A stretch of DNA of 64,000 nt from Plantago ovata (Eukaryota; Streptophyta; Magnoliopsida; Lamiales; Plantaginaceae), in the NCBI GenBank assembly GCA_028274465.1, contig CM051458.1, positions 18,367,566 through 18,431,565 on the forward strand. Reading direction: 5' to 3'. The position numbers and the translations under genes are program-made. Positions 50,701-62,800 of the stretch are shown piece by piece. Every line of letters starts with the position of its first letter. Within the stretch, counting starts at the first letter, position 1. A model generated the notes under the pieces. The model was not told the origin of the DNA. It was given only the letters and a program-made list of their open reading frames with translations, and did no database searches.

Positions 50701-51308
50701 CTTGAAGACGGGTCCACCAAGGATATGGGGCAACGAATGTGATGATAAAGTCCTGTAAGTACAAAGGACGAATGGCATCACATCGACAACTCACCGGTTC
50801 CCATAGACACGTCGGTGTAGAGTATACATCGATGGGAGTGTCCGGTGGGTACTTCCATTGTTCGATAAAGCTTCTTCGAACAACTATGCGCAGTTATGGG
50901 AACGTTCATTGATTGTCCAACAATCCGTTCCGTGGCCGTGGGATCGGCTCACACTTGCTCCAACAAGTATAACCTCCACGCATACTAGTCTTGTCAGGTT
51001 CATTCAGACTCCCACATCCGAGATGAACCACGACTAGGGAGAGTTTTGGATAGATGATAACTCACATAGCTCCCACTAACTGTGTGATCGGTCATCTATC
51101 CGAGGGGACATGTTTAATATCAATACAGACAGTAATAAAGATATGACATGCTGCAGCCTGGTGTAATATAAATATGAAAGCGATACTCAATAGTAAAATG
51201 CAACAAACATATATTATATTACGTTGACCTGTGTAATAGTACATATATGGCCTCTATAAGGGCACCATGCCCTTAGTAAGGACTGTCTCTAGGACATATA
51301 CACTATCA
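45635..51308 (-). mobile_element. Angela/Tork-like Ty1/Copia element inside an Athila LTR, reversed
   Basis: Ends are TGATAGTG and CTTACA in element sense. Target repeats ATAGT (45630-45634) and ATAAT (51309-51313) differ by one base. In element order it has a partial 5' LTR (51308 to about 50.7 kb), integrase (about 50.5-49.85 kb), reverse transcriptase (about 49.3-48.6 kb, YVDDILIMG) and RNase H (about 48.3-47.75 kb), then a GTGGGAGAT polypurine tract (47715-47727) and a 2.08-kb 3' LTR (45635-47714). Gag is not represented. The SSTEAEYIAGSE and NVADPFTKVL motifs with LTRs near 2 kb suggest Angela or a close Tork relative (tentative). About 11 differences in 605 shared LTR bases make it young. 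Broken, with several breaks. Confidence 0.88.
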
Positions 51309-51430
51309 ATAATCCTGAGAGAATGACACTCGAGTCATTCTACTACTACACTACGGTTTTCGTTGTAGTTGTGGATTGCCTTTGGCTAAATAACAAATTT
51401 ATTTGATTGACCTTGACACGTTCATCAAAT

Positions 51431-51448
51431 TGGCGCCGTTGCCGGGGA
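51431..51448 (+). other. Primer-binding site, tRNA-Asp type (second Athila-like element)
   Basis: TGGCGCCGTTGCCGGGGA, identical to that at 33959. About 100 bp of leader after it is also nearly identical before the gag sequences diverge. Confidence 0.9.
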
Positions 51449-53339
51449 CTATACTCCTTTTTTCTGTTTAATTTGTTTATATTTTCAGCTTTCAATTCCT
51501 AATTCTATTAGTTTTAGTTTCCTATTTAATCTATCTCTGATACTCCTTTCCTAGCTTGTCACAGATATTCAGGCCTTGAGATGGCTCGCCCACTTTTGAA
51601 ATCATGGGTTCAACCCAACAAAGCACTGATGAGAGGTCCAACTATTGTTCTTTCTGCTGCAACTCGAGATTTGGAAATCAAAAGTTGCATGTACCAGCAA
51701 CTCCCGAGGTTCTATGGGTTGGCTAGGGAAGATGTTATGGGATACCTAAATGATATTGACGACTTTATCAACAATCTTCCAAGGCCCGGAGCAGGGATAA
51801 CGGACGATGAGCTAAGGATGAAGGTTTTTGCTTTGGGGCTTGGTGATAAAGCCAAGGCATGGTTAGGCTCTCTGGAAGCCGGATCACTAGACACCTGGGA
51901 CAAGGTGTATTCTGCTTTTATGGAGAAATACTTTCCTCACACATTGACTACCGCGCTTAAGGCGCAAATCACAGATTCAAACAGGACTATAATGAGACCA
52001 TCTACACCGCTTTCGAGAGGTTCAAGGACCTCATGCACAAGTGTCCACACCATGGTTTTGGGCTTCCTGATCTTGTCCAGCACTTCTACAATGGACTCAC
52101 ATATGAGAGTCAACAGGTGGTGGATTTCCAATGCCGTGGTACTATCTGGGAAGAGACGGTCGAGGATGTGTGGGCGTGTTTCGAAAGGCTTGCTAAAGGA
52201 TCTCAATCCAAGGATCCAAGAGCAATGGTTAGAAGGCGTGGACCTGAGGCCCCACCAAACCAGGAGATCCCAATGCATGAAGTGAATGGTGTGAGTGGCG
52301 ATAGGTTCGAAGGTTTCGCCAATCAGATGAGGCAAGCTCTAAGTGGCCTAATCGGAACTTCTCTCTCCAACGAGGTATGTAGGGTGTGCAAGAATTATGG
52401 GCATTGGGCTCATATGTGTAGATCAGATCTAGCACGAGAAGATGTTCACTTGGGAAACCGTAGTAATCCTACTCCTAAGGACGAAGCATCTACATCCAAG
52501 TCAGCAACTCTCATGGATAATTTACAGAAATTGGTGGATTTCACCCAAGTGTATTTGAAGAGATACGAGGAGGATTCGGCAAAGATCAATGCTCGTCTGG
52601 ATCAATTGGAAGCTAGAGCTAGTAGAGAGCAAGGGAAGTTACATAGCAGCACTGATAGGTCCATGTCGATCAACTTGGTGGGAGATCAACCAGTGGAAAT
52701 CACCATTAAGCAAGTTGCTAAGTGCGAGTGTTACAAGGATGAAGAGCCTCCACTAGCCAAGGAAGAAGAGAAGGACCTTGGTACTGATGAGAGTGGAAAG
52801 AAGCAAGAGAATCCCGAGCCACTCCCTCAAAGTTTCGATGTTAAGGTCGGGATTGGCGAACTTGAAGATGTCCGTGCCACACTAGACACGGGATCTTACT
52901 CAAACGTGCTCCCTTTGAATGTGTTTGAGAAGAGTAACCTTGGAAAACTATCTGACCATAGGGCTATTGTGCAACTGGCGGATGGATCCTTTGTGAGACC
53001 AGAAGGCGTTTTGAAAAATGTGTTGGTCAAGATTGGTGAAGCATCTGTATACACCAATTTTGTAGTTATGCCGGCGTCTGCACCTGGGACGGGGGATGTC
53101 ATTCTCTTGGGACGAACGTTCTTGACTAAGCTACGCTCCGTGATGGACATCTGCCAAAGAACTTGCACTATTGAAGTGGAAGGCAAGCAACATGTGTTGC
53201 AAGCCATATCTAATCCACTTGAACCGCCTGATAATTCTTTCACTACTCACTACTGTGGTCTTGCAGCCTATATTATTTCTTATTCACAGGTTCGTGGCAT
53301 GGAGATGAGATCGATGAAGGGGAAGTCTAGTACCCGCAG

Positions 53340-55024
53340 TGTTAGGAAACTTGTAATTTTGATGAGCAATTAACCATGCTAAATTAAGATCAGTCCAGTT
53401 ACTAGTACTCTTAAGGTCCATAGGAATTTAGAATTTTAAGGACATTGTAAAAGAGGAACGTTTGCTGATGACTTAGTTAGGTATTAGATAAGTTATTTCT
53501 TTTGTGTATGACGTATTTTATTTTCTGAGAAGAAAATATCTTATTGACACATTTGCATATGATGTATTTTATTTTCTGAAAAGAAAATATCTTATTGATG
53601 CTTAGCTTTAATGAATCTTATTTTCTGAAAAGAAAATAACCTATTGAAGCATTGGCTGAAGATATATTTTGTTTATTACAAACATATTGTTGAAGCAAAT
53701 AAGAAACCGGTCAGAATCTTGAAGACTTTTGAAGATTTGAAGACTTGAAGACTTGAAGCCTTGAAGATTGCTGAAGACTGGTAAGGCACGTGTTTTCTCA
53801 GAAAGTGGAATGTTCAGCAACAGCATTGCATAAGTGAAAATCTGAAAGACATAGTAGGTTGTGCTTGCTGAAACTGAGACTGAACACTTGCTGATGAACA
53901 TATGTGACCTCTTGCTGAATGTACGAGAATTTGCGCTCCAATGTTACTGTTTGAATTGTATTCAAATGTGCATTTAATGCAAAGCTTACACGCGAAGGAC
54001 ATGAAGACTAGAAGACAAACAAAGTCGCTGCTGAAAGTACAAAAGCAAGATAGTGACATGTTAAGGAACAAAAGCCTTAGGATTTGAAATTCAAACGGCT
54101 CCTTACTTGCACTATAAATAGAGGTCATCCGGCAAAGAGTTGAAGTGTGTCAACAACGTGATCAAACTCTCACTTGTGCTTAAAAACTCACAAACCTTCA
54201 ATCACTCTTACTGCCATTGATCCGTTCCAAGACTTAAAGCTTGAAAAAGCTACTTGTGAAGAAGTAGAACAAACTCGGCTAAGAAATTAGTTTAGTGTTC
54301 TTTCTTTCGAACAAGAACAAGTCTTGACACCAGAAACAATCAAACTTGTTTACTGCAAAGTATTCCAAGTTGTGTTTCTTAGATTACTTGTTGTAACTGA
54401 ATAAGTTATAATTAAGTCATCTCACCCAAAATCTCTCTAACTGAAAATACACCCTTTCAGGCGTGATATTCAGGGGGAACTTAATCGAGCATAGTTTTGC
54501 TGATTAAAAGTACCAAGTTTGGTGGAGAACAAGGTTGAGTTCTCTAGTTTAGGTTGGAGACAAAGCAAGTGTGGTTTGGTTTCTGTTGAATCGCTTTAGA
54601 TAGGAGATTGTAAGGAACCTCAATCATATCTTAGTGGATTCAGTCCTAGAAAGGACAAAGTGGATTAGTTGAGAGATTACGCCACTCTCAGATACCACTA
54701 TAAAAGCGTTTGTGTGATTTACTTACTGCATTTAGCTTTCAGCAAATTATATCTGTTTGTACACTGTCACTCACTTCACTTGCTGAAAACTCTTTACTTG
54801 CTGAAAGAGCACTTATTGTTTCAAAGACTTCCGCTCTCTGATTTCAAGTATCAGCAAACCAAGCTACTGTAAGTAACTTACGCTTGCTGAGAAAGTTAAG
54901 TATCAGCAACCTCATTACTGAAAAGTAATAAGTACTTGCTGAGAAAGTTTTTAAACGACGAAAGTTTGAAAAGACTATTCACCCCCCCCCTCTAGTCTTT
55001 TCTTGTTGTTTAAAGGGACCAACA
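53340..55024 (+). repeat. SIRE-like 5' LTR (1685 bp)
   Basis: Contains three tandem units of about 51 bp around 53.50-53.65 kb, each centred on a TATTTTCTGAAAAGAAAATA-like hairpin, then a GAAGACTTGAAGA-rich stretch near 53.72-53.78 kb, and a promoter-like TATAAATAG at 54112-54120. Confidence 0.82.
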
Positions 55025-56312
55025 AGTGGTATCAGAGCAGGAGGTTCTTTAGCCTTCTGCACTGAACCTAGATCCCCTTAAGTGCTTTCCTTAAATCACT
55101 CTCACTTGATCAGTTTGGTAGTGCTTTGCTGACAGGATGTCTTTAGGAGATGCTCCCTTGTTGAAGCTGGAAAATTACGAGAAATGGCGAAACAACATGA
55201 TGCTACATCTTGAGGCCATTAGTGATGAGATGGTAACCGTCATTAATGATGGACCTATCAAGATCAATAAGATTGAAAGGAGTTTCCCTCACAAGACCAC
55301 TGAAGCTGGGAAGGAAACCATCCTTGGCGAACCATCAGATACTGTTGTGCCAAAACCAAGAGAGGAATGGACTTCTGACGAAGCTAAGAGATTCCGTCTT
55401 GATGGCCAAGCAAGAAACATCATCATCAGATCAACTCCAGATACCATACAGTGCAAACTGTGGGGTGCTAAGACTGCAAAGGAAGCTTGGAAAATGGTTC
55501 AAGACCTTTGTGCTGGATCTGACAAGACCAAGGAAAACAAACTAGAAGTACTTAAATTAAAGTTTCAAAACTTTAAGCAAGGTGCTAACGAGTCACTGGA
55601 AGACTTGGACTTCAGATTCAAAACTCTTGTTAGTGAAATGGCAGCGCTGGGTGTTGGAAATCTTTATTCAGATTCTGAGAAAGTGAAAACTATCATCAAA
55701 AGTTTGAATCAAGAATGGATCCATACTCAGAATTTATATTATAATCAAGGAATGCCTGACATTACACCAACAAAGTTGTTCTCTCATCTTGCTACTGTCA
55801 ATTATGAGACAAAGCAAAGGGAAAATGTGTTTGCTGAAAAATCGCAAAACATTGCTCTTGCTGCAAAGCCGTCGTCTTCTGAAAAGAAGAATGATAAAGA
55901 GCCTGCTGATGAAAATGCTTTAGTTGTTAAAAACATGAAGAAGTTCATCGGTAAGGAACTTGAAAGGCGAAAAGCAAAAGAGAAGCTGAAAAAGCATCTT
56001 GGTAACAACTACCATAAGTACAAGAATGATACTAGCTCGCTGAACAAGCAAGCTCAGCAAGCTACATCTTCAGAAGAACCAGCAGTTGGAAATGATCTAT
56101 GTTTTACTGCAAAAAGCCTGGACACTCAAAGCTAGCTAATTGCCCTTGCTGAAAGGCCAGTCTGTTGCTGAAAGAAGAAGAAGTTAAAGAGCTTTCATTG
56201 CTGAAGAAAAAGAAGCTCAAGCAAAAACGATGCATTGGTGTATTGATACAAGCTCAAAAGACAGTGAGGATGAAAGTTCAAACCACCGACAATGAGAAGC
56301 TGATAGTGTATA
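53340..56312 (+). mobile_element. SIRE/Maximus-like Ty1/Copia element, 5' part
   Basis: A long 5' LTR (53340-55024, TGTTAGG...CCAACA) is followed by an initiator-Met primer site TGGTATCAGAGC (55027-55038) and a gag of the UBN2 type (about 55.1-56.1 kb: LLKLENYEKWRNNMMLHLEA, KEAWKMVQDLCAGSD, LKLKFQNFKQGANESLEDL). The C-rich run before the LTR end and the long LTR are typical of the SIRE lineage. It enters the second Athila-like element at 53339/53340 and runs into the assembly gap, so pol and the 3' LTR are not visible. Confidence 0.85.
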
Positions 56313-56412
56313 NNNNNNNNNNNNNNNNNNNNNNNNNNNNNNNNNNNNNNNNNNNNNNNNNNNNNNNNNNNNNNNNNNNNNNNNNNNNNNNNNNNNNNNN
56401 NNNNNNNNNNNN
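56313..56412. other. Assembly gap of 100 N
   Basis: Second 100-N placeholder. To its left the Athila-like internal region runs forward (below the SIRE insertion), to its right the homologous region runs in reverse. Confidence 0.98.
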
Positions 56413-59400
56413 CACAGTAGTGAATAGTGAAAGACTATCGGGCGGATGAGGTGGATCAGCTTATGGCTTGCAACACATGTGCTTGCCATCACCGATGGTG
56501 AAAGTTCTTTGGTAGATGTCTATCACGGAGCGTAGCTTAGTCCAGAATGTTCGTCCTAAGAGTATGACATCCCCGTTCCCGGTGCAGAAGCGACATAATT
56601 ACAAAATTCGGTGTGGACAGAGCTTCACCAACTTGACCAAAACATTTTCCCAACGCCTTCGGGTTCACAAGGATCCATCCGCCAGTTGCAACAATAGCCT
56701 TTGCTCAGATAGTTCTCCAGGTTACTTTTAAACACATTCAAGGGAATATGTTTGAGTCGGGATCCCGTGTCTAGTGTGGCACGTACATCTTCAAGCTCCC
56801 CAATCCCTACCTTAACATCGAAACTTTTAGGAGTGGCTCGGGATCCTCTTGCTCCTCATCACTTGTCAGACAAGGTCATTCTCTTCTTCCAGCCTGTAGA
56901 AGGTTCTTCTCTTGCAACACTCGCACTAAGCACCTTCTTGATGGTGATTTCAAAGGTAGATCACCAACCATGTAAAGGACATTCGACTTCTCAGTGTTGC
57001 TAGGCGTTTGCCTTGTTCCTACTTGCATCTCGGTCGATCAACTATGCAATCTTTGATGGGCAAGCCTAGGCTCTCTTCCAACCTATCACGTTGCCCTAGT
57101 CTTCTCGGAATCTTCTTCATCTGTTTGAGAAACTTTGTGTGTGATCAACCATCTTTTGCAAGTTCTCCATCAGTTGAGCCGACTTCGACTTCGGTGGCTC
57201 TTTCGGCGCGGGTTTTCGCAGTGATCATTACCATAGTTTAGCCTACTACGGTCTTGGTTGGGCCATAGTTTGGTTAGCGGTGCATATCCTTGATTGTTTC
57301 GGTTCCTCTCTCCAAAATCACCTCGAGGATTCCTAACGTCTTGTCGTAGCTAACTTCTTGGGTACCAAACTCCGTAGCAAAGGCTTCTTCTCGCCTCCTC
57401 GAGCCCAGTTGCCATCATCGTATGCCAGCTCCGATCTACACATATGAGCCCCATGCCCATAGTTCTTGCATATTCGGCATACTTCGTTCGAAACAGTGTT
57501 CCGGTGGCGCTCTTGAGGATTGCTTCAATTCGTTGGTAAAGCACTCGAATTGATCCCCATTCCCCCTATACATAGGGGCTTCTTGAGTCGGTGGAGCTTC
57601 AGGTCACGTCTCCTAACCATTGCTCTTGGGTCCTTGAACTGCGAACCCTTAGCAAGCCTTTCGAAAACTGCCAGACGGTTCTGGTTTCCTCCCAAATATT
57701 GCCTCGGCATTGGAAATCCACCACTTGTTGGTTCTCGAAGGTTAGTCCATTGTAAAGTGTTGGACTAGGTCAGAAAGTTCAAAACCATGGTGAGGGCACT
57801 TGTTCGTGAGATCTCGGAATCTCTCAAAGCGGTGTAGATGGTCTCATCATAGTCCTGCTTGAATCCAGTGATCTGCGCCTTTAGCGCGGTAGTCAAGGTG
57901 TGGGGGAAGTATTTCTCCATGAAAGCTGAAAAAACCTTCTCCCAAGTGTCCAACGAGCCTGCTGGTAGAGAACTCAACCATGACTTGGCTCTGTCGCCAT
58001 GTCCCATAGCAAAAACCTTCATCCTCAACTCATCCGTTGTTATGTCAGCTCCTGGTCATGGAGTTGGTTGACGAAATCATCGATATCGTGCAAGTACCCC
58101 ATCACATCTTCCCTTGATAAGCCATAGAACCTCGGAAGTTGTTGGAATGCGTGGTTCTTGATTTCCAGATCTCGAGTTGCAGACGAAAGAACAATCGTCG
58201 GTCCCCTCATACGATCCTTGGTGGGTTGTACCCATGCCTTCAGTGGTCTAGCTTCTGCCTTTCCGTCGATTCCTTGAAAAGACTAAGTAGAGATTCAGAG
58301 AAATCGGTATCCTCTATTTCCTCTAGTGCGCGCCTTTCGAGTAGTCACCTTCTTTGGTGGTAGACTCTGTCGATCTCAGCAATTGAATCAGCAAGCGGTG
58401 TTCCTGCAGAACGTGTATGCGGCATACACTATCTGTAACAGACTAGGAAAGCAGTATCAGAGAGAGATTAAAAAGGAAAACTAAAACTAATAGAATTAGG
58501 AATTGAAAGCTAAAAATATAAACAAATTAAACAGAAAAAAGGAGTATAGTCCCCCGGCAACGGCGCCAATTTGATGAACTCGGATGTCGTGCTCCGGATT
58601 CAGTCAAATAAATTTGTTATTTAGCCAAAGGCAATCCACAACTACAACGAAAACCGTAGTGTAGCAGTAGAATGACTCGAGTGTCGTTCTCTCAGGACTA
58701 TAACTAGCTTTATCAAATCTAATTTAGAATATAAAAACAGCAAACAGATAGCAAAGGGGTTTCTAGCAGATAATGGAGATTGGTGATAATATGATCCTTC
58801 TTAGCATAACGGGTCGATAATCATGCATAAATTCCTCGGTCTTTCATAGAGATCTTTGAATCAATCTAGTGTCCTGTTGCAATTATTAAGCACTACGAAG
58901 ATAATTGGTCTGACAAGTCAATCACTATTGTCCTAATGTGTTCCGTAATTATTCAACACTACGAAGATAAACTCGCGCACAGGTCGACGAGGGTCCAATT
59001 GTGCATAATAATTAATACAACATACGAGAATTTAGGTTGTGCCTGATCAACGAAATAAAGCAATGACACGGAGTATAATGCGCGATATAGCCATTAGCAT
59101 GATTATCTTCCCTTCGCTAAGAATTCACATACTACCACCAACGATAAGTTTAGCTACTCATAATAGGCATGCAATCAACAGAAATCATAGAAGAAAACAT
59201 GTTGAAAGAATATAATAAAATAAGTAGAATAAAACTGTAAGATACAAAGTTACCAAAGGTTGTCAATCTCCGGAGAATCGCGATCCTACGAGCTCCAAAC
59301 TGCTATGAAAAAGAGTCCCCTAAGCTACGGACCCCCAGAACAGGCTCTGGGAAGTCCCTACCTAAAACTATAGAGAGAGGTGAGAAAGTAGGTCTGGAAA

Positions 59401-59884
59401 GATATGATTTTCGGAGAAAACTGAGCAACTATATATAGGCCTCGAATTATTGTGGGGCGGTTCGCCCCACACACGCGGCGGTTCGCCCGGTGTGGGGCGG
59501 TTCGCCCCACCTCTGCGGCGGTTCGCCCCGGAGAGAAATTCGCGGAATTCCGCGTTTTCGACGCGTTTTTGGATTTCTTCCCTTTTCGGACTCGGTTTCT
59601 GTCTTCTAGTAGCCTTCTAACCTCCAGATTCGGCCCCTAGGCTCCAAATCCTATCCGGAAACCTTCAGATACTCCAAATAGGCTTCTGGAACACCAATTC
59701 CTTGTCAACTTCAATATAATTGCCCGGAAATCTTCGAATTTCAACCAAAACCTGTAAAATAAAATCTAAAGGGAAACGTGACACTATTCTAATAAATGCA
59801 CTAAAATATAGCTAAATTAAGCATAGAGGATAGCTAAAATAGGTGAAAAAGACTCGAATGAAAGTGTAAAATACACATTCATCA
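56413..59884 (-). mobile_element. Third Athila-like element, 5' part, reversed
   Basis: On the minus strand: 5' LTR (59884-58572), tRNA-Asp primer site (about 58568-58551), gag (about 58.3-57.3 kb: FAMGHGDRAKSWLSSLPAG, AFMEKYFPHTLTTALK) and a protease-like stretch (about 57.0-56.43 kb) up to the gap. Gag and protease match the element at 51.6-53.3 kb, not the complete element at 32.6 kb. The right LTR edge at 59884 joins directly to Tat-lineage pol sequence, so this element was inserted into that one. Broken fossil with several breaks. Confidence 0.88.
58572..59884 (-). repeat. Athila-like 5' LTR, reversed (1313 bp)
   Basis: Ends TGATGAACT at 58572 and TTCATCA at 59884. It carries four hairpin motifs (59454, 59475, 59494, 59515) and a TATATATA box near 59432. 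Confidence 0.92.
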
Positions 59885-62800
59885 TGCTACATCATGTCGA
59901 CTAAAATGACTTCCAACGTTGCCATCGGGGAAGCGGGAACTAGTCAATACAAGGATGATCAACCCTTTGTCCACCATGCTCCGCATCGCTTTTACGCAGT
60001 GCAACGCTCCAAGAGGAAGTCCAAAAAGCCAAGTCCGACCAAAAGGCGAAGAAGAGCTGCTCAAAAGCAAGCAAAGGAAAGCCTAGTAGGGGAAGTAAAG
60101 GAACTGGAAGAGTACCAAGTGATACCTCCGGTACCACCAACATCCAAAAAGAAAAGTTTTTCGATGAAAACAAGATAGAAGCAAGGGAAACACTGGAAGA
60201 AGTCCAAGTGGTCGAAGGAAACCCTGATAAAGTTACCAAGATCGGAACGGAGATGACCAAGGAAGTAAGAATGAGAATTATCCAATGCTTGAAAGATAAC
60301 AATGACGTCTTCGCATGGAGCACTGAGGATTTAAAAGGTATTGATCCAAGGGTGGCCGTTCACCGTCTGAATGTCGATCCTTCGGTCACTCACATTCGGG
60401 AAAGAGAAGAGATTTCAGTGTGAAGACAACGCTATCATTGAAGCCGAAGTGCAAAGACTACTGAAAGCGGGTCACATCAAAGAATTGAGATACTCCGACT
60501 AGGTTTGCAATGTAGTCCTGGTAGAAAAAGGGTCGGGCAAATGGAGAACGTGCAACAACTTCACTCGGCTCAATAAATTTTGCCCAAAGGATCCTTACTC
60601 GCTACCTCGGATCGACCAGCTAGACGATTCCACATCAGGTTGTGCACTTCTAAGTTTCATGGACGCGTACCAAGGGTTTTATCAGATCAAGATGGCCAAA
60701 GATGATATACCCAAAACTGCGTTCTTCACAAACGGTAATGTTTACTGTTTCAACGTGATGCCCTTCGGTCCCAAAAACGCGGGAGCGACCTACCATAGAT
60801 TGGTCAACAAAATGTTCAAGGAAGAAATCGGAAAAACCATGGAGGTGTATGTCGACGACATGCTCGTCAAGAGCAAGACCGAGGAGCAACATGTCGAATA
60901 CTTGACCAAGTGCTTCTCTATCTTGAGAAAGTACGGAATGAAGCTCAATCCGGCAAAGTGCACATTCGGTGTCAAAGGAGGGAAGTTCCTCGGGTACATG
61001 GTGACTGAAAGAGGGATCGAGGCGAACCCGGAAAAGATCAAAGCCATCCTAGATCTCCTGCATCCCCAAAGTTTGAACGAAGTGCAGCAGCTGGTCGGAA
61101 AATCGATCGCCTTGAGTAGATTCATCTCGAGATCGGCGGAGAAGAACCTTTCGTTTTTCAAAGTTCTACGGAAGAGCAACCACTTCGAATGGACTAAAGA
61201 GTGCGAGGAGGCTTTCGAGAAGCTCAAGGAATACCTACTCTCTCCGCCACTCTTGTCAAAAGCCATGGAGGGAGAGACAATAAGCTCAGTCCTAGTCCGC
61301 ATCCAAGGGAATGACCACTTACCCATGTATTACTTGAGCAAAGTACTCGCTGGAGCCGAGACGAGATACATGGATATCGAACGACTAGCATTTGCCCTGG
61401 TCTACACGGCCAGACGACTCAAACCTTACTTTGGAGCACACAAGATAGTCGTGCTAAGGAAGCATCCCTTGAAGCAAGTATTTGGGAAACCAGAAAACTC
61501 AGGAAGATTGGCGAGATGGGCTATCGAATTAAGCGAATACGACTTCGAGTATCAAGCACCGATGGCCAAAAAATCCCAAGTCATAGCTGGTTTCCTGGTC
61601 GAGTATCCTTCCAAAGAAAACCGTAGGAAGTCCCTTCGAAGGATCAGAAAGCGATGATGGCCGAGCACGATAAACCTCAAGCAAGTAACGCAATGCAAGC
61701 TTTGGAAGATGCTTTGAAAGAGCTGAAAGAAATTTCTCAGAACAAGAGGAAGAGGCAAGAAGTCTTCATAGCCAAAGAAGCAAAAGATTCAAAGGCGGAA
61801 GAGGTCGTCGCTCCCCAATCGAAAGACCTCGTGGACCATGGAAACACTTGGATCCTCCAAGTGGATGGTTCATCATCAGGAAAAATGGAGGAATAGGCAT
61901 CTACTTCAAAAGCCCCGGAGGAGCCGAACTCGAGTACGCTGTAACACTGGACTTTCCAGTGTCCAATAACGAAACCGAGTATGAAGCGATCCTCATAGCA
62001 CTACGCATGGCCAAAGCTCTCGAAGTGAAGAAGCTACACCTCTTCACGGATTCACAATTAGCAGAGAAGCAAATCTCGGGGAAATTCAGAATAAAGAAAG
62101 ACTCTTGGCGGAGTACAAAAGTGTGATCACTGAAGAAATTCAAAATTTGAAAGTTGTCAGATCGAGAAGTTCTCAAGAGATCTCAACCAACGGGCAGATG
62201 CACTCGCCAAGTATGCCTCGGCCTCAGGAGGAATAGATACCAGAAATGTAATACTCATGAAATCAACGCAATCATCCCTCTGGGCAGCTAAGCCAAACGT
62301 CTTGGCAGTAGACGATAGACCAAGCTGAATGCAAGGGATCACAGCCTATCTCATGAAGGGTACCCTCCCGATAGACAAGGTAGAAGCAAGAAAGATCAAA
62401 GGGAAAGTTGGTCGATACATCGTCCAAGGAGATCACTTATACAAAAGATCATTTGAAGGTGTTTATCTCAGATGCGTACATGAACAAGAAGTTCCCACAA
62501 TCCTTGGAGAGATGCATCACGGAAGTTGCGGTGATCACGCAGGAGGGAGAACACTTGCCCAGAAGATTGTTCGACAAGGGTTCTACTGGCCGACCATCAA
62601 AGAGGATGCAGCCCAATTTGTTCGAAAGTGCGAAGAGTGTCAGCTACATGCAAACCTAACCAAAGTTCCTTCAAAGCCCCTCATGCCGATAATGATCACC
62701 TGCTCATTCGACATTTGGGGAATCGACATTTTTGGGCCTTTCCCGAGAGGAACCGGCCAGAAGAAATTTGTGATAGCAGTGGAATACTTCAGCAAATGGG

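Larger units (their letters stand above)
44488..53339 (+). mobile_element. Second Athila-like element, 5' part, with nested Copia
   Basis: The 5' LTR starts at 44488 and is interrupted at 45634 by an Angela-like element. It resumes after 51313 and ends at 51427. The tRNA-Asp primer site follows at 51431-51448, then gag (about 51.6-52.7 kb) and a protease-like domain (about 52.8-53.25 kb). Gag shows FALGLGDKAKAWLGSL, AFMEKYFPHTLTTALK, and a zinc knuckle CRVCKNYGHWAHMC; the protease has DTGSYSNVLPLNVF. A SIRE-type element then interrupts it, and the rest is not in view. LTR and leader match the complete element, but gag does not. Broken fossil. Confidence 0.88.
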
